NCBI GenBank assembly: GCA_030533445.1
Contig: CM060068.1
Span: forward strand, 36,377,010 to 36,441,009
Source of the DNA: Cyprinodon diabolis
Taxonomy: Eukaryota; Chordata; Actinopteri; Cyprinodontiformes; Cyprinodontidae
Reading direction: 5' to 3'
DNA: 64,000 nt
The translations under genes were made by a program, and so were the position numbers. This document shows positions 39,756-52,375 of this stretch, piece after piece; the first letter of the stretch is position 1, and every line of letters begins with the position of its first letter. The notes under the pieces are model-generated. The model saw only the letters and a list, made by a program, of their open reading frames with translations. It did no database searches and was not told the origin of the DNA.

Positions 39756-40195
39756 TGTCATGATTCCTGGCACTAGTGCTGGTCTGATTCAGGATTTAAC
39801 ACACCTCCCTGCTGCAGTAGCCTCCATCAAATTCACCTGATCACCTGACTATATAACCGTTTCTCAGACCGGTCACTAGTGGCAGATTATTTCGAGCCAC
39901 CGGTGAGCTTTATCAATCATTCCTGTTACCTGTCTGCCTCCTGATTCTCTGGGCCTGCCTGAACCCAATCTGACCTGCCATAGTGTTTCTGGATCTCTGA
40001 CCCGTTTTCTGTGCCCTGACCTCGCTCCTGGATTGTTCCCTGGATTTTCTCTGGATCTCGGATGAACTGCCTTTCACTCTGGACCTGTTCTTGGACACCA
40101 AACTCTGGTTTTTCACCTTGATCCTTCTGTCTGTCCCTGCTCTCACTGATCTGACCCTCTGGACAATCAATTAACTGTCAAAGAAAGAGTCCTCC
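39756..40195 (+). mobile_element. LTR-like promoter/leader fragment (tentative)
   Basis: Begins TGTCATGATTCCTGG; a TATATAAC box lies at 39850-39857. It is followed by a pyrimidine-rich leader (CCTGTCTGCCTCCTGATTC and GACCTGCC-type words) like the R-U5 part of fish Gypsy LTRs. No matching second LTR, primer-binding site or gag/pol was found, and the right end is not defined. Confidence 0.5.
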
Positions 40196-43100
40196 AAACC
40201 TGTACAGATTCAGGAATCCTCAAAGGTTCACCACTGTCATCACATGCCTTCTGGTTTCTTCATAAACCCTAAAAGTTTGTCCCCAAACACTGAGAAGGTT
40301 AGTGGGCTAGAATCATCGGCGTCTGCAGACCCTTTTCACAGGGGCATGTGTCCCGTTGTGGATCTGCGGTTCCTGGGTATGCCTGGGGCACTGATTTTTT
40401 TAATTAACTAATTTTCCGCTCTCACAGGTCCACTCTCATAGCGGAGTTGAGGGAGGAAAACTCTCTCAACTCAATTGAGTTCAAAAAAATTAAGCCAAGA
40501 CTCAGTTTACTTAAAAAAGATGAATATACATGTACAGCTCTCCCATCATTCTGACCATGATATACAGGATCATATAAACACAGACATGTATGTATGTGGA
40601 GGTTTTTGTTTTGTTTTTCCTTTTACAGTTGCAAATTTCAAGTTTTCCATTTTCAAGTTCATGTTTGCTGACCGATATTTAAATTTAGATAAATTGTGCC
40701 TTCATCAGTATTGGATTAGAGATATACAGTTAAGTTCAAAAGTGGGCCAATTCAATTCAGTTTAGTTCAGGTAGATATTTAATGATGCAGAAAATAGCAA
40801 TCTGATTGTACATTTTATTTATGACGCTGTATAATAATAAATAAGTACTCATGATTTTTTAAAATAATGGCAAAAAATTTTTTTTTTGCTTGAGCACTTT
40901 CCACGCTCGCATTTTTCCTTGCCAGAATTCATCATAAGAAACATTGCCCAGTTTCTGCATGGTCACTCAAGTGTCCAGTCTCTGGTGAAACAGCTGCAGG
41001 TCGGGAGGGTTTCACCAGTCTAATAAACTGTTTAAATTTCTCTTGTCGTATCTGGATGAATGCTGGGTCTTACATTTTCTGGTCTATACATTCTTTCAAA
41101 AAACAAATATTTTTAGAATGCTAAAAACCATTTGTTCCCCCTTTTTCCCCCGTCTTTCTTCTCCTTTGTCAACTTAAAAAGAAAATCACCTAAATATGCA
41201 TTTCATATATTGAGCCTGTGGCTCCAAATAAAAATTGTTTGTATTTATGTGCTAAATAGAGTGCTTTTAGCATTTAGTCTAGCTAAATATTTGAATTAAA
41301 CCACTGATATTTATAATATTATACTGGGATTTATCCAACCTAAAAATAACTGACTATTAAAGGGAATCTAAAATAAAAAAAATATTTGCACTTGTTTATT
41401 GGAAATTTATAGCATAATATGGTTTTCTTTTTTTAGGCATACTGTGATATAGCTGTTTTTCACAATAAATAGAGACTGGTAGGTGAGAAGATATAAATAA
41501 ATAAAACTGGAAGACGGGTATAGTTAAAGAGAGTAGAAAAATAGACTGATTTAAAAAAGTGTAGGGAAGGAAAATTGGAAGACCGAAGCAAAAATGCATA
41601 TAAGAGCAGAAGAGTGTTAAAAAAAAAAAAGAGGCATGACAGTTGAGCCTGAACGCCACTGGCCCCAATTTTTTATCTTTTTAGCAAATTCCAAAACCAG
41701 TAAAAAAAAAAGACATTACTGCTGTTACACTTATTTTTTTCTAGCTTAAATATGTAAAGTAAATAAAAGCAACACCATAACTTATTAATTATTTCCCCCA
41801 TTTCATCTGGATAACATTTCAGTATTTTTTTATCCCAGAGCTCCAAATGTCCCCAGATTGTGTATCAGACATCTGGTCACCGTTGTGAAAACTTCTCCCG
41901 ATGTGCAATTCCAAAATATATTCTATAGCTTCCAAGGTATGAATCCGTAGTGCATGTTAAATTTTCTTCTAACCTTAAACATTACATTGTTAATATAATG
42001 AGATTTTATTTCAACTTTGAAATAATACTATAAGCAGCCAATAGATGGAACAAATTCCAGGCAAAATAACCTCACTGTACGTCAATCTCATTAGTTGAAC
42101 GCCACATAGCAAATTCCAGTAAAATGTGTTTAAAACCATTATCTTTGTTATTGTGCTTGATAATAAAAAGTAATTTAGTAACTTGGATGACTTTGAAAGG
42201 AGGCCATCTTAAACCTCTCCGTTTGTATATCTCATGTTTCTGCGACTCATTAATGCGATTTTAAAACAAGTATTGAAGAACAAAGCTGAGGGGTTGATGG
42301 TCTGTTCCTGGTTTCTTAGATAACAGGTCTTTGAAAGCAATGAAGGGATGGAAAACATGGAGCTAAAACCTTAGGAATATGCTCAGAGTGAATCATATGC
42401 AATGCAGGGAACAGTGGAGCTATTATCTAAGTTCAAAGCACAAGATGCATTGCTTTCCAGACCGCAATCAAACTCCTGGTGTGCAGAGCAGGTTAGTAGG
42501 GGGGGTGGGCATGAACCTCAGGTGAAATTACCAAGGCTACGTTTCTAACGTGAAGCATCGGATAGAAGCCTTAGATGAGAGGAAGTAACATTACGAATTG
42601 AAACAATGAGGTTAAAGCTCAATACATTTGGTAAAACAGAGGCTGGTAAACATGTCTTAGAAACACAAAAAATATTTATCAGGTATGGCAATAAATACAG
42701 CTGGTATTTATGTTCCTGTGTGATAACAGCAGCTGGTTATCACACTGGAGCTCTTTGTTAGCTTTAGGGATAAATGTAGATCATGTGCTGCATGGTAGTT
42801 ACCGTCAGCGACCCACTGCCAGCTTGTTTTTGCAAGGCAGTTAGTTAGCGAGGGACCTAATGTCTCTCACATGAACCCCTCAAGTCATTTGTTCCTGCAT
42901 TTTTCCTTGAGAGCTGTCAGCTGCTTTACTAATGACTTTTCAGGAATTGATTTAATGGAACATACACAGATCACGTAGCAACTTTTTATTTGCAATTTAG
43001 TTTTATCATTTTATTAAAATATAGCTGTTGCTGTTTTAGTTTTCTATGTTGAACCTGTAAAGAGGATCAAGTTTTTCATGGGTCAGTCATACAAATAACA

Positions 43101-43618
43101 ATGGTGCATATACCAAATGTGTGTATAACATAAACTATGTTTTCTTTTATGATTTACTGAATAAAAGTAGCATCAAATAGAGTTACAGAGCTTTAAAATG
43201 GACTCATATCTTCATTTGTGTTTAATTAACTGAGTCCTTATTAATTGTCAGAGAGAATGGAAAATGTAATAGTCTTATTTATAATTTATGAAAAACAGGG
43301 GAAAAAGGATTTTTAGAGTTAAAAGAATGTGGAAAATATAGAAACCAATTTAATTAATTGAAATAAGAAAAAAAAATAAAAGTTTGATTGATATAAATTG
43401 AAAATATATATTTGGTTAACTCTATACCTATCTCCTATCTTTACCTATAAATACTTAAATGATTGAAAATAATTTAAAATAGGCTACTAAAATGCATTAG
43501 TAATTATCTAGAATAGCACTTTAGTCTTTAGTCTTTATTAATGTATTTCATGGTGCAGGTGTGGCCTATAAAAACCCAGTGAGAGCTGGTTTGACTTCTG
43601 TTAAAGGGCTACTTTCCT

Positions 43619-43802
43619 TTTATTTCATAATAAGATCAGTATCTCATAATTATCCTATCTCCTAAATAAGACATTATCTCATAATAATGAGATCTGATCA
43701 TGTAATCATGACAGTTTATCTGATAATTATGACATCTTATCTTGCAAATATGACATCTTCAGCAATAAGTATGAGATCCTGTACTCATAACAATGAGACA
43801 CC
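43619..43802. repeat. degenerate tandem of ~20-bp palindromic units
   Basis: Repeated TATCTCATAAT-TATGAGAT-like units at about 20-bp spacing, such as GTATCTCATAATTATCC, TATCTCATAATAATGAGATC, TATCTGATAATTATGACATC and CTCATAACAATGAGAC. Each unit is close to self-complementary. No coding sense. Confidence 0.75.
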
Positions 43803-45511
43803 TGTCTGATTCTATTTTGTTTGGTGGATGCAATGAGCTTCCGTAATCTACAAAGAGATAGTTGCAGTAAATTAACATTCCTCATAAAACAAATATTAAA
43901 ATATTTATTGCATATTTTATATCTATGAAAGGAAAAAAACATAAAACAATCAATTAATTGGTCATAACACTGCCATGCAATGAATAGACAAACTGACAGA
44001 AGGACGGATTATTCATCTGACATCAAAAGGTACTACAGAGAAGATTTTATTTTTTTAAAGAATTAAAACTAGTTTAAGCTTAAATAACCACTTAAGGTGT
44101 TCTCAAAGACCATATGTACAGACAGAAAAATATGATTATCTCAGAATAGGTTTGTCAGTTGTTAGACAAAAAAAAAAAAAACTACTGCTCAGAGAATTTT
44201 TTTTTTAGCAAAATGTATTTTAACTCTGTCTACTAAAAGTTAACAATCGATTGGGAATTAAATGCTTTCAACACTACTTCCATTGCAAAATTCAGCCTGA
44301 TAACACATTAATTTAGAGATCATTATATGCCTCTGTTGTTTTCTTAATAGAAATATCCTTTATTATCTCTAAAATGGGAAAAGGAAACAGAGAAATGAAA
44401 GATTAAAAGACAAAAAATATATAAAAACAAAAAAAACTAAAATAATCCTCTAAACACATGAATAAAAGAAGAGAACTAAGGAACACAGCAGTGCAAAGCA
44501 CATGTGTATGTTACTATTTTAAGGCAGACAAAGGAAAGTTTGTCCAAGCTTTTTGATATCTGAAAAGGACATTTTCCACAGTTGGTATTTTTGGTGTTCT
44601 AGTTTACAACAATGTTACCTAGCTGCTTTAAAATGGGCCTGGTGCCTCACAGGAGATGGAAACTCATGATAACTGAAAGGTCATTCTGTGAGTCATGCTT
44701 TTGAAGAAGAAAGACAAGCCCACAGACAACGAGAAGAAAAAGCATGGTTAATTTTTTATCTCGTGCTTCAAAAGAGCAAAGGAACATGGACATGGATGAA
44801 TCCTATATTCTTTCAAATATAGAACCCAGGTTGGAACCAGAGTCTGATAGCAGACTGCACTATATGGTGCTTAAATTAATTTAACCCTTGTAACTTTAAA
44901 AAAATTACACTGGAAACAAGTTCTTATTTAATATACAAATGGAAGCAGGTAGTCATATCATGCTTTCTAAAAAAGGAGAAATGATAGAGATTCAATAAAT
45001 TAATAAATGATACAGCTTTAGAAAATTATCTAGAAGAAAAAAACAGTTCTAGACAGCTAGGGCGGGTTAGAGTAGAGAATATTTCTATTGAACCAATTCA
45101 CTTCAGATACAAAGGCTTTAAAATAATGTTAAAGAGACCATTTTTGTAAAGGTCTAGAACTATATCCTGTAATGACTGGCTAAATGTCATGCAGGTGTCA
45201 CCTTTTGCCCCGCAGACCACTTTATATGCCCAACAGCCCTTTAGGACCAGGATAATATAAATCAAGAACTCAAAACTCTGACCATAGTACCATACATGGA
45301 AAGGGATTTTAATTTATTGCTTTGGTGTTGCATCAAAGAAAGGTTTTCTGGAAATGTTAAACCTGTGTTGCCCTTTGAACTTAGCAGTTGATGATTCATT
45401 CAAATAAGGATAAGTAAACAAGAACAAAGATGACCCTGGTCAAGAATGCATGTATGTCACAAAATATGACTAAACTTTAGGTCCATTACAGGTAAACTCT
45501 TCATTCAGTTC

Positions 45512-45935
45512 TCCAGGCCAAGTACCCCCAAACTGATGGCGAGATGGAGCAGGGACCCCCTAATTACATATACTGTATGAAACTGAGTAATGTAACAAAA
45601 GTAATTTCTTCCTGGGATTATTAAAGTATTTCTGATTCTGATTCCTGGTTGATGGGACAGGTGTTGTAAATGAAACGGTCCCCAGCTTGAAAGAGCTCCT
45701 GTGTGTCTCTGAATGTGTGCATTGATGACTGAAAGGCATCTTCTGCCTCCATTTATCTGTTTACTAAAGTGTGTTGAATTCATGTTAATGTGGATTTAAA
45801 GATATTTCAATTGGTGGGGAAAAAAATTGCACGATGGAATATAGAAAAAAGTCTACCAAACCAAAACTTTCGCGATCCCCGTGCAGTACCACTATGGAAC
45901 CCCTAGGGGTCGCAAACCCCCTGTTGAAGACCTCC
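45512..45935. mobile_element. composite dispersed repeat, copy 2
   Basis: Shares most of its length with 24087-24520 in the same orientation, including GGGATTATTAAAGTATTTC, CATTGATGACTGAAAG and TTCTGCCTCCATTTATCTG. It keeps the TTGAAGACC right end that copy 1 has lost but lacks the left CAGGGGTCTTCAA. Confidence 0.6.
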
Positions 45936-46915
45936 GCTTAAACCACTAGGGGTGCTAGATCTGTAATTTTAAGTTTTAGCGTAGGTTGCTAACAGAATAA
46001 GACAATTTACATTTAAAATGGAAAAACAACAGCTCCAGTTTCTTATTTTAAGTGTATAACACCTAATTATCTTAGGTAAAAATACTCATTCCATTGGTAG
46101 ATCACTTCATTTATCTATTCAAATTAAGGCTGAATGCACTCAAGCCATATTTACAGTGGAGACAAGGTCAGATTCATCCAAAATCATACATCAGAGAAGC
46201 AAAAATGTCATATCCTTTTTTTTTAACAACTTTTAGCTATGCAAGCTTTCTTTTTGTCATAAAGTGCTGCTGTGGGTAGCATGAGATGGATTCAATCCCC
46301 TCATGTTACATAGTCAAGTTTTTTAGAACAGCCTGATAGGAGCATAAGGTGATGCATATTAATGCAATGCAAATAATCGCTAAATAGTATATGGATTCAT
46401 TTACTTTAATTTTGTTTTTAGATATAGCAACCTTTAAATTTGCTTTAATTGAACCAACAACAGAACAACAGTAAGTTGCTGTAACACAAACAATTTGTTA
46501 TAAAGAGATAACTTTTTACAATTTTTTTGAAAATTATGAATTTCAAAAAGCATTTTCTTTAAATTTCAGCATTTCAAATTACAGATTTTTTTTTTATTTA
46601 GTGAAATTGTTTCACATTTTAGACAGAAACCACAGCACATTTATCTTTGCAATAAAGATAACTGCAATCCAAACCTCAACAAACCTGCCAAAACACAATT
46701 ACTACATTTTTAAAAAATTTTATCAGGAGTAGCACTTGAACAGTGCATTGTTAGATATGCAAAGAACGCTAGTTTATATTTTTGAATAAGTATTTTTCTT
46801 AATGCTAGTTATAAAGTATTTGATAGTTCCTTTTTATTTCTATTAAATGATTCTTACTAATTTAGCACAATAGCAGCCATACTGTGCTTAGAGTTAATTT
46901 CCATTAATAGCGCTT

Positions 46916-47270
46916 AAAGCTGAAGTCTGTAAGTTTTAAAAAATCACTTTTTTGTCATATTGGCTAAAACTGTCCCTATGCCCAGACAGCAGTACATGTG
47001 ATATGTAACCTGTGAAAAAAACTGCTTCAATTGGTCCCGCATACTGCCTGTATTTCATCTGAAAAGAATAATTCGGGACGAGTCAAAACAACCAATCACA
47101 GCCACAGGAGCGTCTGATGGAGTGTCAATCACAGCTTGCAAATAAGAGAAACAGAAACCTCCTTTGGGGAAAAAAATAATAGGAAACTCTTGTAGTGGTG
47201 GTAAACTAAAATAGCCACCAACAAAAAAGCGGCTGATCTTGACGATTGTTGAATTAGTCATTTTGAATTT
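46916..47270. repeat. probable dispersed repeat, unclassified
   Basis: AGCTGAAGTCTGTAAGTTTT, TTGGTCCCGCATACTGCC and CAACCAATCACAGCCACAGG resemble a common fish intergenic repeat. No borders, TSD or ORF could be set. Confidence 0.35.
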
Positions 47271-48919
47271 TCATAAATGGTTGTTCTAAAGTCTCTTAAT
47301 TAGCTATTTTTTGTCTAAGCAAAAATCCAAAAAAGACATTTCTCTATGATTTGCTTCAATCTGTTGGAGGAAGTTAAAAAAATAAGCTAAATGATCATGT
47401 TAAGCCATTTTTTAAGTAGTCTATTCCCTTAAGAATTTCAAACAAAGCCTCGATTTCAGGAAAAATAAGTCTCATGAAAAATGAGTGACAGAGATTAATA
47501 TGTATTATTTTCTAAAGTTTGATTTCTTTTTTTCAATTATTAGACACAGACTTGGTCTAAAGCGATCAATTACAGGATCCTTTCTTTTGTCGTATGTGCT
47601 GATGTCTCTTATTCACCATTTTACAAATGGAACCAACTGAGAAGACTGTAACAATTGGTCAAAAGCACATTTGGACTTTTAACTGTATGGCTGCAATAAA
47701 AAAAGATCACAGCTGCACATAAAATGTTTGAACCAGCAGCACTAAAGGCTGTAGAGTAACCAGCAGGTTAAGTATCAGTCCCTCTGGGGTGCATTGATCT
47801 TGTCATTGATTAATCATAAAGTAAAACCTTGACGATACGGAGCGATCACTGCCTCCTTCTCACAGTTTGCTTGCTCACTCCCTACATTTAGGAACCTCTC
47901 ATCACCGCTTCTTGGGTCTGAACAGGCAAAAACAAAGACCCTGCTATAACCATAAAGTCTGCAAGTAGAGAGACTCAGATATATTACAGCCCTTCACCCT
48001 GTGCCTTTAGTTCTTACACAAGCTGTGCATACTCATTAAGTAAACCAAGGCATGTATGTGATCATGTTCCTACATTTTAATATTCTCTTTAATGCTGTTT
48101 ATCAACCAATATTCCTGCAGCTCAGAAATGAAGGAACTAAATAATCATCTCTGATAAAAGAAAATAAGCAGCTGTAATGTGTAGAGAAAAAAGGGTTTGT
48201 CAGAAAGCTTTAGCTTAGTAGTAGAAGTACCAAGCCTCAAAACATAACATACCAATCATGCCATGTCTGACCTTTTGAGGCGCAGTTCCAGTACACAGGC
48301 AACTCCAACTTCTTTGGTATTTAACACTCTCTTGGACAAGATTCACTGTTACGTTGTTAAATTGAAATGTGAGTGAAAGTATAACATGCTGGCAGGTAAA
48401 ATCAGGATTATAAAAATAATAAGGTTGCTCATCTAAAAGCCAGCATAAAGACTTATTTTTGGTTGATTCACTGATCAATAGACAGAGATAAATTTGATGT
48501 TTAACACTGGTTCACGTGACAAAATTTTAACTGTCAGGTGGTTTCCAAAAACTAAGAGACCCCAAACAATAAAATGAAATTTAAAAAAAAATTAAAAATC
48601 TAACCAAAATAGGTTTGGTCCTAACACAACCTATCCCCAGGAAACAGATTTGTATTCAGCAAAAATACTGATGTTAGATGAGGAATTTCACAAAACCACC
48701 TGAGCCTAAATGTAATTTTTGAGCAAAAATAAAAATGGCCAGCAAGGAAGAAGCAATGGAGATGCTTTGCAGACTAATTATAACAGAGAAAAAAACATTA
48801 CAATAAGAAAAGCCTTTGTCTAAAAGAAATTGAGATGGCATGGTAGTGTCGTGTACTACTGTAGTAGGGAACCACTTTCTGATTAGCTGCAAATCAAAGG
48901 CAGGCTCAGTCCCAACTTG

Positions 48920-49340
48920 TCAAAAATCAATGCTTGGTCAAGGCTCCTGCATGTCAAACGCTGATGCAAACGGATGCCGTCATTTATTGACGGGGAAGGT
49001 GACTAAGAGGTAGTGGCAGGAAGTCACAAACATTTTCACTGAACCCATTCCTTGTCCAAAACAAACACTGGTATACATGTTGCCATACACTCCTAAAGCT
49101 ACCAAAAACACATTTACAGGCTAAAATTACATGATGCAACGTCCGCAGCCTGTCACTATGTGATGAGAAGGGTACCGCCCATTGTGCCAGTATCTGACAT
49201 GCAAGGGGCTTTGAACAAGTATTTGAAAAGTTGGCGTTGACATTGTGTGGACAAGTCCCATTCAACAGGCAACGTCCTTGTCTGAGCTTGGTTGGACATA
49301 CGACCCATATGTTGACTTGTTATTTGTTGTCCACATCTGC
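48920..49340. repeat. probable dispersed repeat, unclassified
   Basis: A GC-richer block (AACGCTGATGCAAACGGATG, TTTATTGACGGGGAAGGTG, GTTGGCGTTGACATTGTG) that stands out from the flanks and resembles a repeat seen in other fish sequences. A 93-codon minus-strand frame across it has no recognisable domain. Confidence 0.35.
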
Positions 49341-50631
49341 CTTCTTTCTGCGATTTCATGCCTGTTAGGATAATTATCATTGATTATGTGTGAGTTTATT
49401 AAACCTTAATATAAGCTGTCAGAACTGATGCTTTCTCCAGAAGTTTACCTAATTAGGACAGTTCTTCAGTATACAGTTATAATCTTCATTTTGTACGTGG
49501 CAAAGACTTGGGAATGGAATGAGAGCAGTTTCCTTCAGCTAAGAACAAAGCGTAATATTTTGATAAGGCGGGAGCCATGGATGTCTTCTCATCTGCTACA
49601 GTGTATGATGTAAAATGTGATAATGTGGCAGACTGGAGGTGTATAAAATACTTCTTTAACTGTCAATCGTGGTCACTTCCTAAGAAATGCACCCGGTTGG
49701 TAAGCAGCTGCCTTCTGTATCCCTAAACAACTTCCCTGATCTGAGTAAGATTACAATTTCTATCAGAATCTGTTGTCATGCCTCATGGTTATTTAATACA
49801 TATAAGCTATGAAGTGTTATTTAAAGAATTTCTCTTTTCCGGAAAACGAACCGGAGAGAGAAAGCTTCAAGGTTTAGACGCAGAGCTTTCCTTTAACATG
49901 TCAGATAATATATAATAAAGCTATGCTTCTAACCCAATAACCCCCGAGCCCCCAATGCAACCTTTCAAAGGACATCTGGATACAGACAATGGATGGATGG
50001 ATAACATACCCTCCTTATTAGGAGAAAAAATTGGACAAAAAAGTGAGACAAAAACCAATTCACAGGGGAAAACCTCACACTGCATTTAGAAAAACTAGAA
50101 AACATTTCATTCAAACTGTAACAGTCAACAAATAATTCTTACTCTCTAAGGAAGAATAAGGGTTAGAATGAACACTTGCAAAGCGACATCCTGCACATTA
50201 TAACCATGAACCCTCTACATCCTCTTAGCTGTTCTATCCATTTGGACTGCAATACAGTTTATGCAAACGGTGGCACCTGACAATAAAAGAGGGCTGGGGC
50301 CAGTGCTTTACTACTCTGCAACTTATGTAAAGTCTCTCCAGACCCCATGCAAAGGTGTAACTGTATTTAAATGTATTTCACTAATTCAGACTTTCGCCTA
50401 TAAAGATCTATAGCAAAAAGAAGAAGAGCCTCTGGGTGTTTAGGTGCATCTAAGAATGAAACCAAAATAAATATACATCCAGCAATGCAACAATAAAAGT
50501 TATTTGACAAATATAGGCAGGATAATTCTTCCTATAAAGCAGAGGAGTTCTTTTACTCAAATTTAAAATCTACAAACCAATTTACTGTATTTAACATATT
50601 CCTTTCAGGTGATGTTTTTTGTATTTGTACC

Positions 50632-50635
<4 letters not shown>

Positions 50636-50662
<27 letters not shown>
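50636..50662. repeat. poly-A tract (27 nt)
   Basis: Uninterrupted A run, possibly the tail of an unrecognised retroposon on the plus strand. Confidence 0.95.
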
Positions 50663-50835
50663 GACATTCCAACATAATGCAAAATGTGGAAACCTTATAA
50701 CATTACAGAGACAGGATGATTTATTGTACTTTGCAAAACTATTGGTATTCCTTTGAGGGTTTCCTCTTTATCTGATGTTACAACAAGGGCTGTAACAATT
50801 AATCATGATTAATCGCTTATTGAAATAATTCAGTT

Positions 50836-52375
50836 GAGTTTTTTATAGCGCTAATTCACAACACATTTCATCTCAAGGCACTTTACAGTTCACCAGATCA
50901 TACAGTCAAACTGATTCAAAGTTTTTAATCGAAGGAAAACCAGTTGATTGCATCGACTCATTGACTCGAAGGCAATCCCTCACACTAAGCATGTTTGTAG
51001 CGATAGTGGGGAGGAAAAACTCCCTTTTAACCAGTGTTGGGCACGTTACTTTGAAAAAGTAATTAGTTATAGTTACTAGTTACTTCTCCCAAAAAGTAAC
51101 TGAGTTACTAACTGAGTTACTCCACAATAAAAGTAACTAGTTACTAGTAAAAGTAACTATTGCGTTACTTTTGCGTTTCTCGCCCCCGTAACCCTCACCA
51201 CCCAGCCCCCACCTTCTCGCCGTGTGTTTCAAAGCCAGCTGAATAGAGTGGACGACAAAGACAAGAACCTGCAGAGAGATTAGCATTTATTGCAACTCAA
51301 TGTAAATGACATCAGGGGGGAACGCCATGTGAAGTTTTTTAACAGGGCGTTCAGATCTGGTGAGTGAATGAAATTAATAACTGGGGATGTCTAATTCTGA
51401 AATCTTGTGTGTTTGGGTTGTTATAGATACTGCAACATCTATCTACATCTATCTATCTAGATGTATACTCTGCGTGTGACATAAAATATGGATCTCCATC
51501 CCTGCCACAAAGGCCATCAAATAATGTTTAAAATAAAAAATACAGTAGGTTGAAAAGGCAGAGTATCCATCCATCCATCCATCCAGATTTCTCCCTTTCT
51601 CCATATAGGCTATCATTTGATCGTTCACGCTCTCCTGTGGCGCGAGCACAGGGCGACTGGTGCGCGCCTTTAGCGAGCATGCGCGTTTCCTGTCGCTTGC
51701 GCGGTGATTCGTGCCGCCTGCGCTGTGCGGAGATGCAGAGGAAACCGTATCTGCTGGGGAAACGCAGCTCGACGTAACACCGGTATTTCCATCAGGAAAA
51801 CGCTGTTTGCTGCTGGATCCTCCTCACTCTCCATCTCTCTTTGTGTGCTGTACGTTAACACCCACCAGCGGAAACACCCACCTACCCACTGACAGACGGA
51901 ATCTCACTATACATCAGCCATTCTCATCCTCCCCTCTCTTATGACAAGGCGCGCACCTCTGGATGACCTAAAAAATAATCTTTAATATCTCTTAAACAAA
52001 AGTAGCACAAACAATATTTTTTTCTGCACAAATCTGCACTAACCATTCAGTCTATTTGCAGAGTTTTTGGACGTGGGTGGGGTGTCAGCTTCACGCAGCT
52101 GCGCACGAGTCCTATCATGAAAAAAAGGTTGATTGTGCCACCTGAGTAACGCGCAGTAACGGGGTGTCTGCAATGGTAACTGCGTTATAGTTACAGTCAA
52201 AGTAATTAGTTAGATTACTCGTTACTAAAAGAAGGTAACGGCGTTAGTAACGCCGTTACTTTCAACGCCGTTAGTCCCATCACTGCTTTTAACAAGAAAA
52301 AACCTGCAGCAGAACCAGCCTCAGCGTGAGCGGCCATCTGCAGAGGCCGACTGGGGTTCAAGGAGACAGAAGCAG
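50836..52375 (+). repeat. dispersed fish repeat split by hAT copy 3
   Basis: Left piece TTTATAGCGCTAATTCACAA through GAGGAAAAACTCCCTTTTAAC, and right piece AAGAAAAAACCTGCAGCAGA through CGGCCATCTGC and GCCGACTGGGG, form one repeat common in fish genomes once 51032-52285 and one TSD are removed. Class unknown, no ORF. Confidence 0.6.
51032..52285 (+). mobile_element. non-autonomous hAT, family X copy 3 (1254 bp)
   Basis: CAGTGTTGGGCACGTTAC to CCCATCACTG, flanked by CTTTTAAC at 51024-51031 and 52286-52293 (perfect 8-bp TSD). Same orientation as copy 2, opposite to copy 1. By eye it is very close to copy 2 and differs by small indels and a shorter CATC run (51565-51585). It carries the same subterminal palindrome (52232-52262) and no intact transposase. 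Confidence 0.94.

Noticed and set aside
39913..40170. 85-codon Arg/Ser-rich minus-strand frame
   Set aside because: It is the antisense of the pyrimidine-rich LTR-like leader, which forces Arg, Gln and Ser codons.
49428..49613. 61-codon plus-strand frame and similar short frames in 40300-50000
   Set aside because: No domain, no splice context and length expected by chance.
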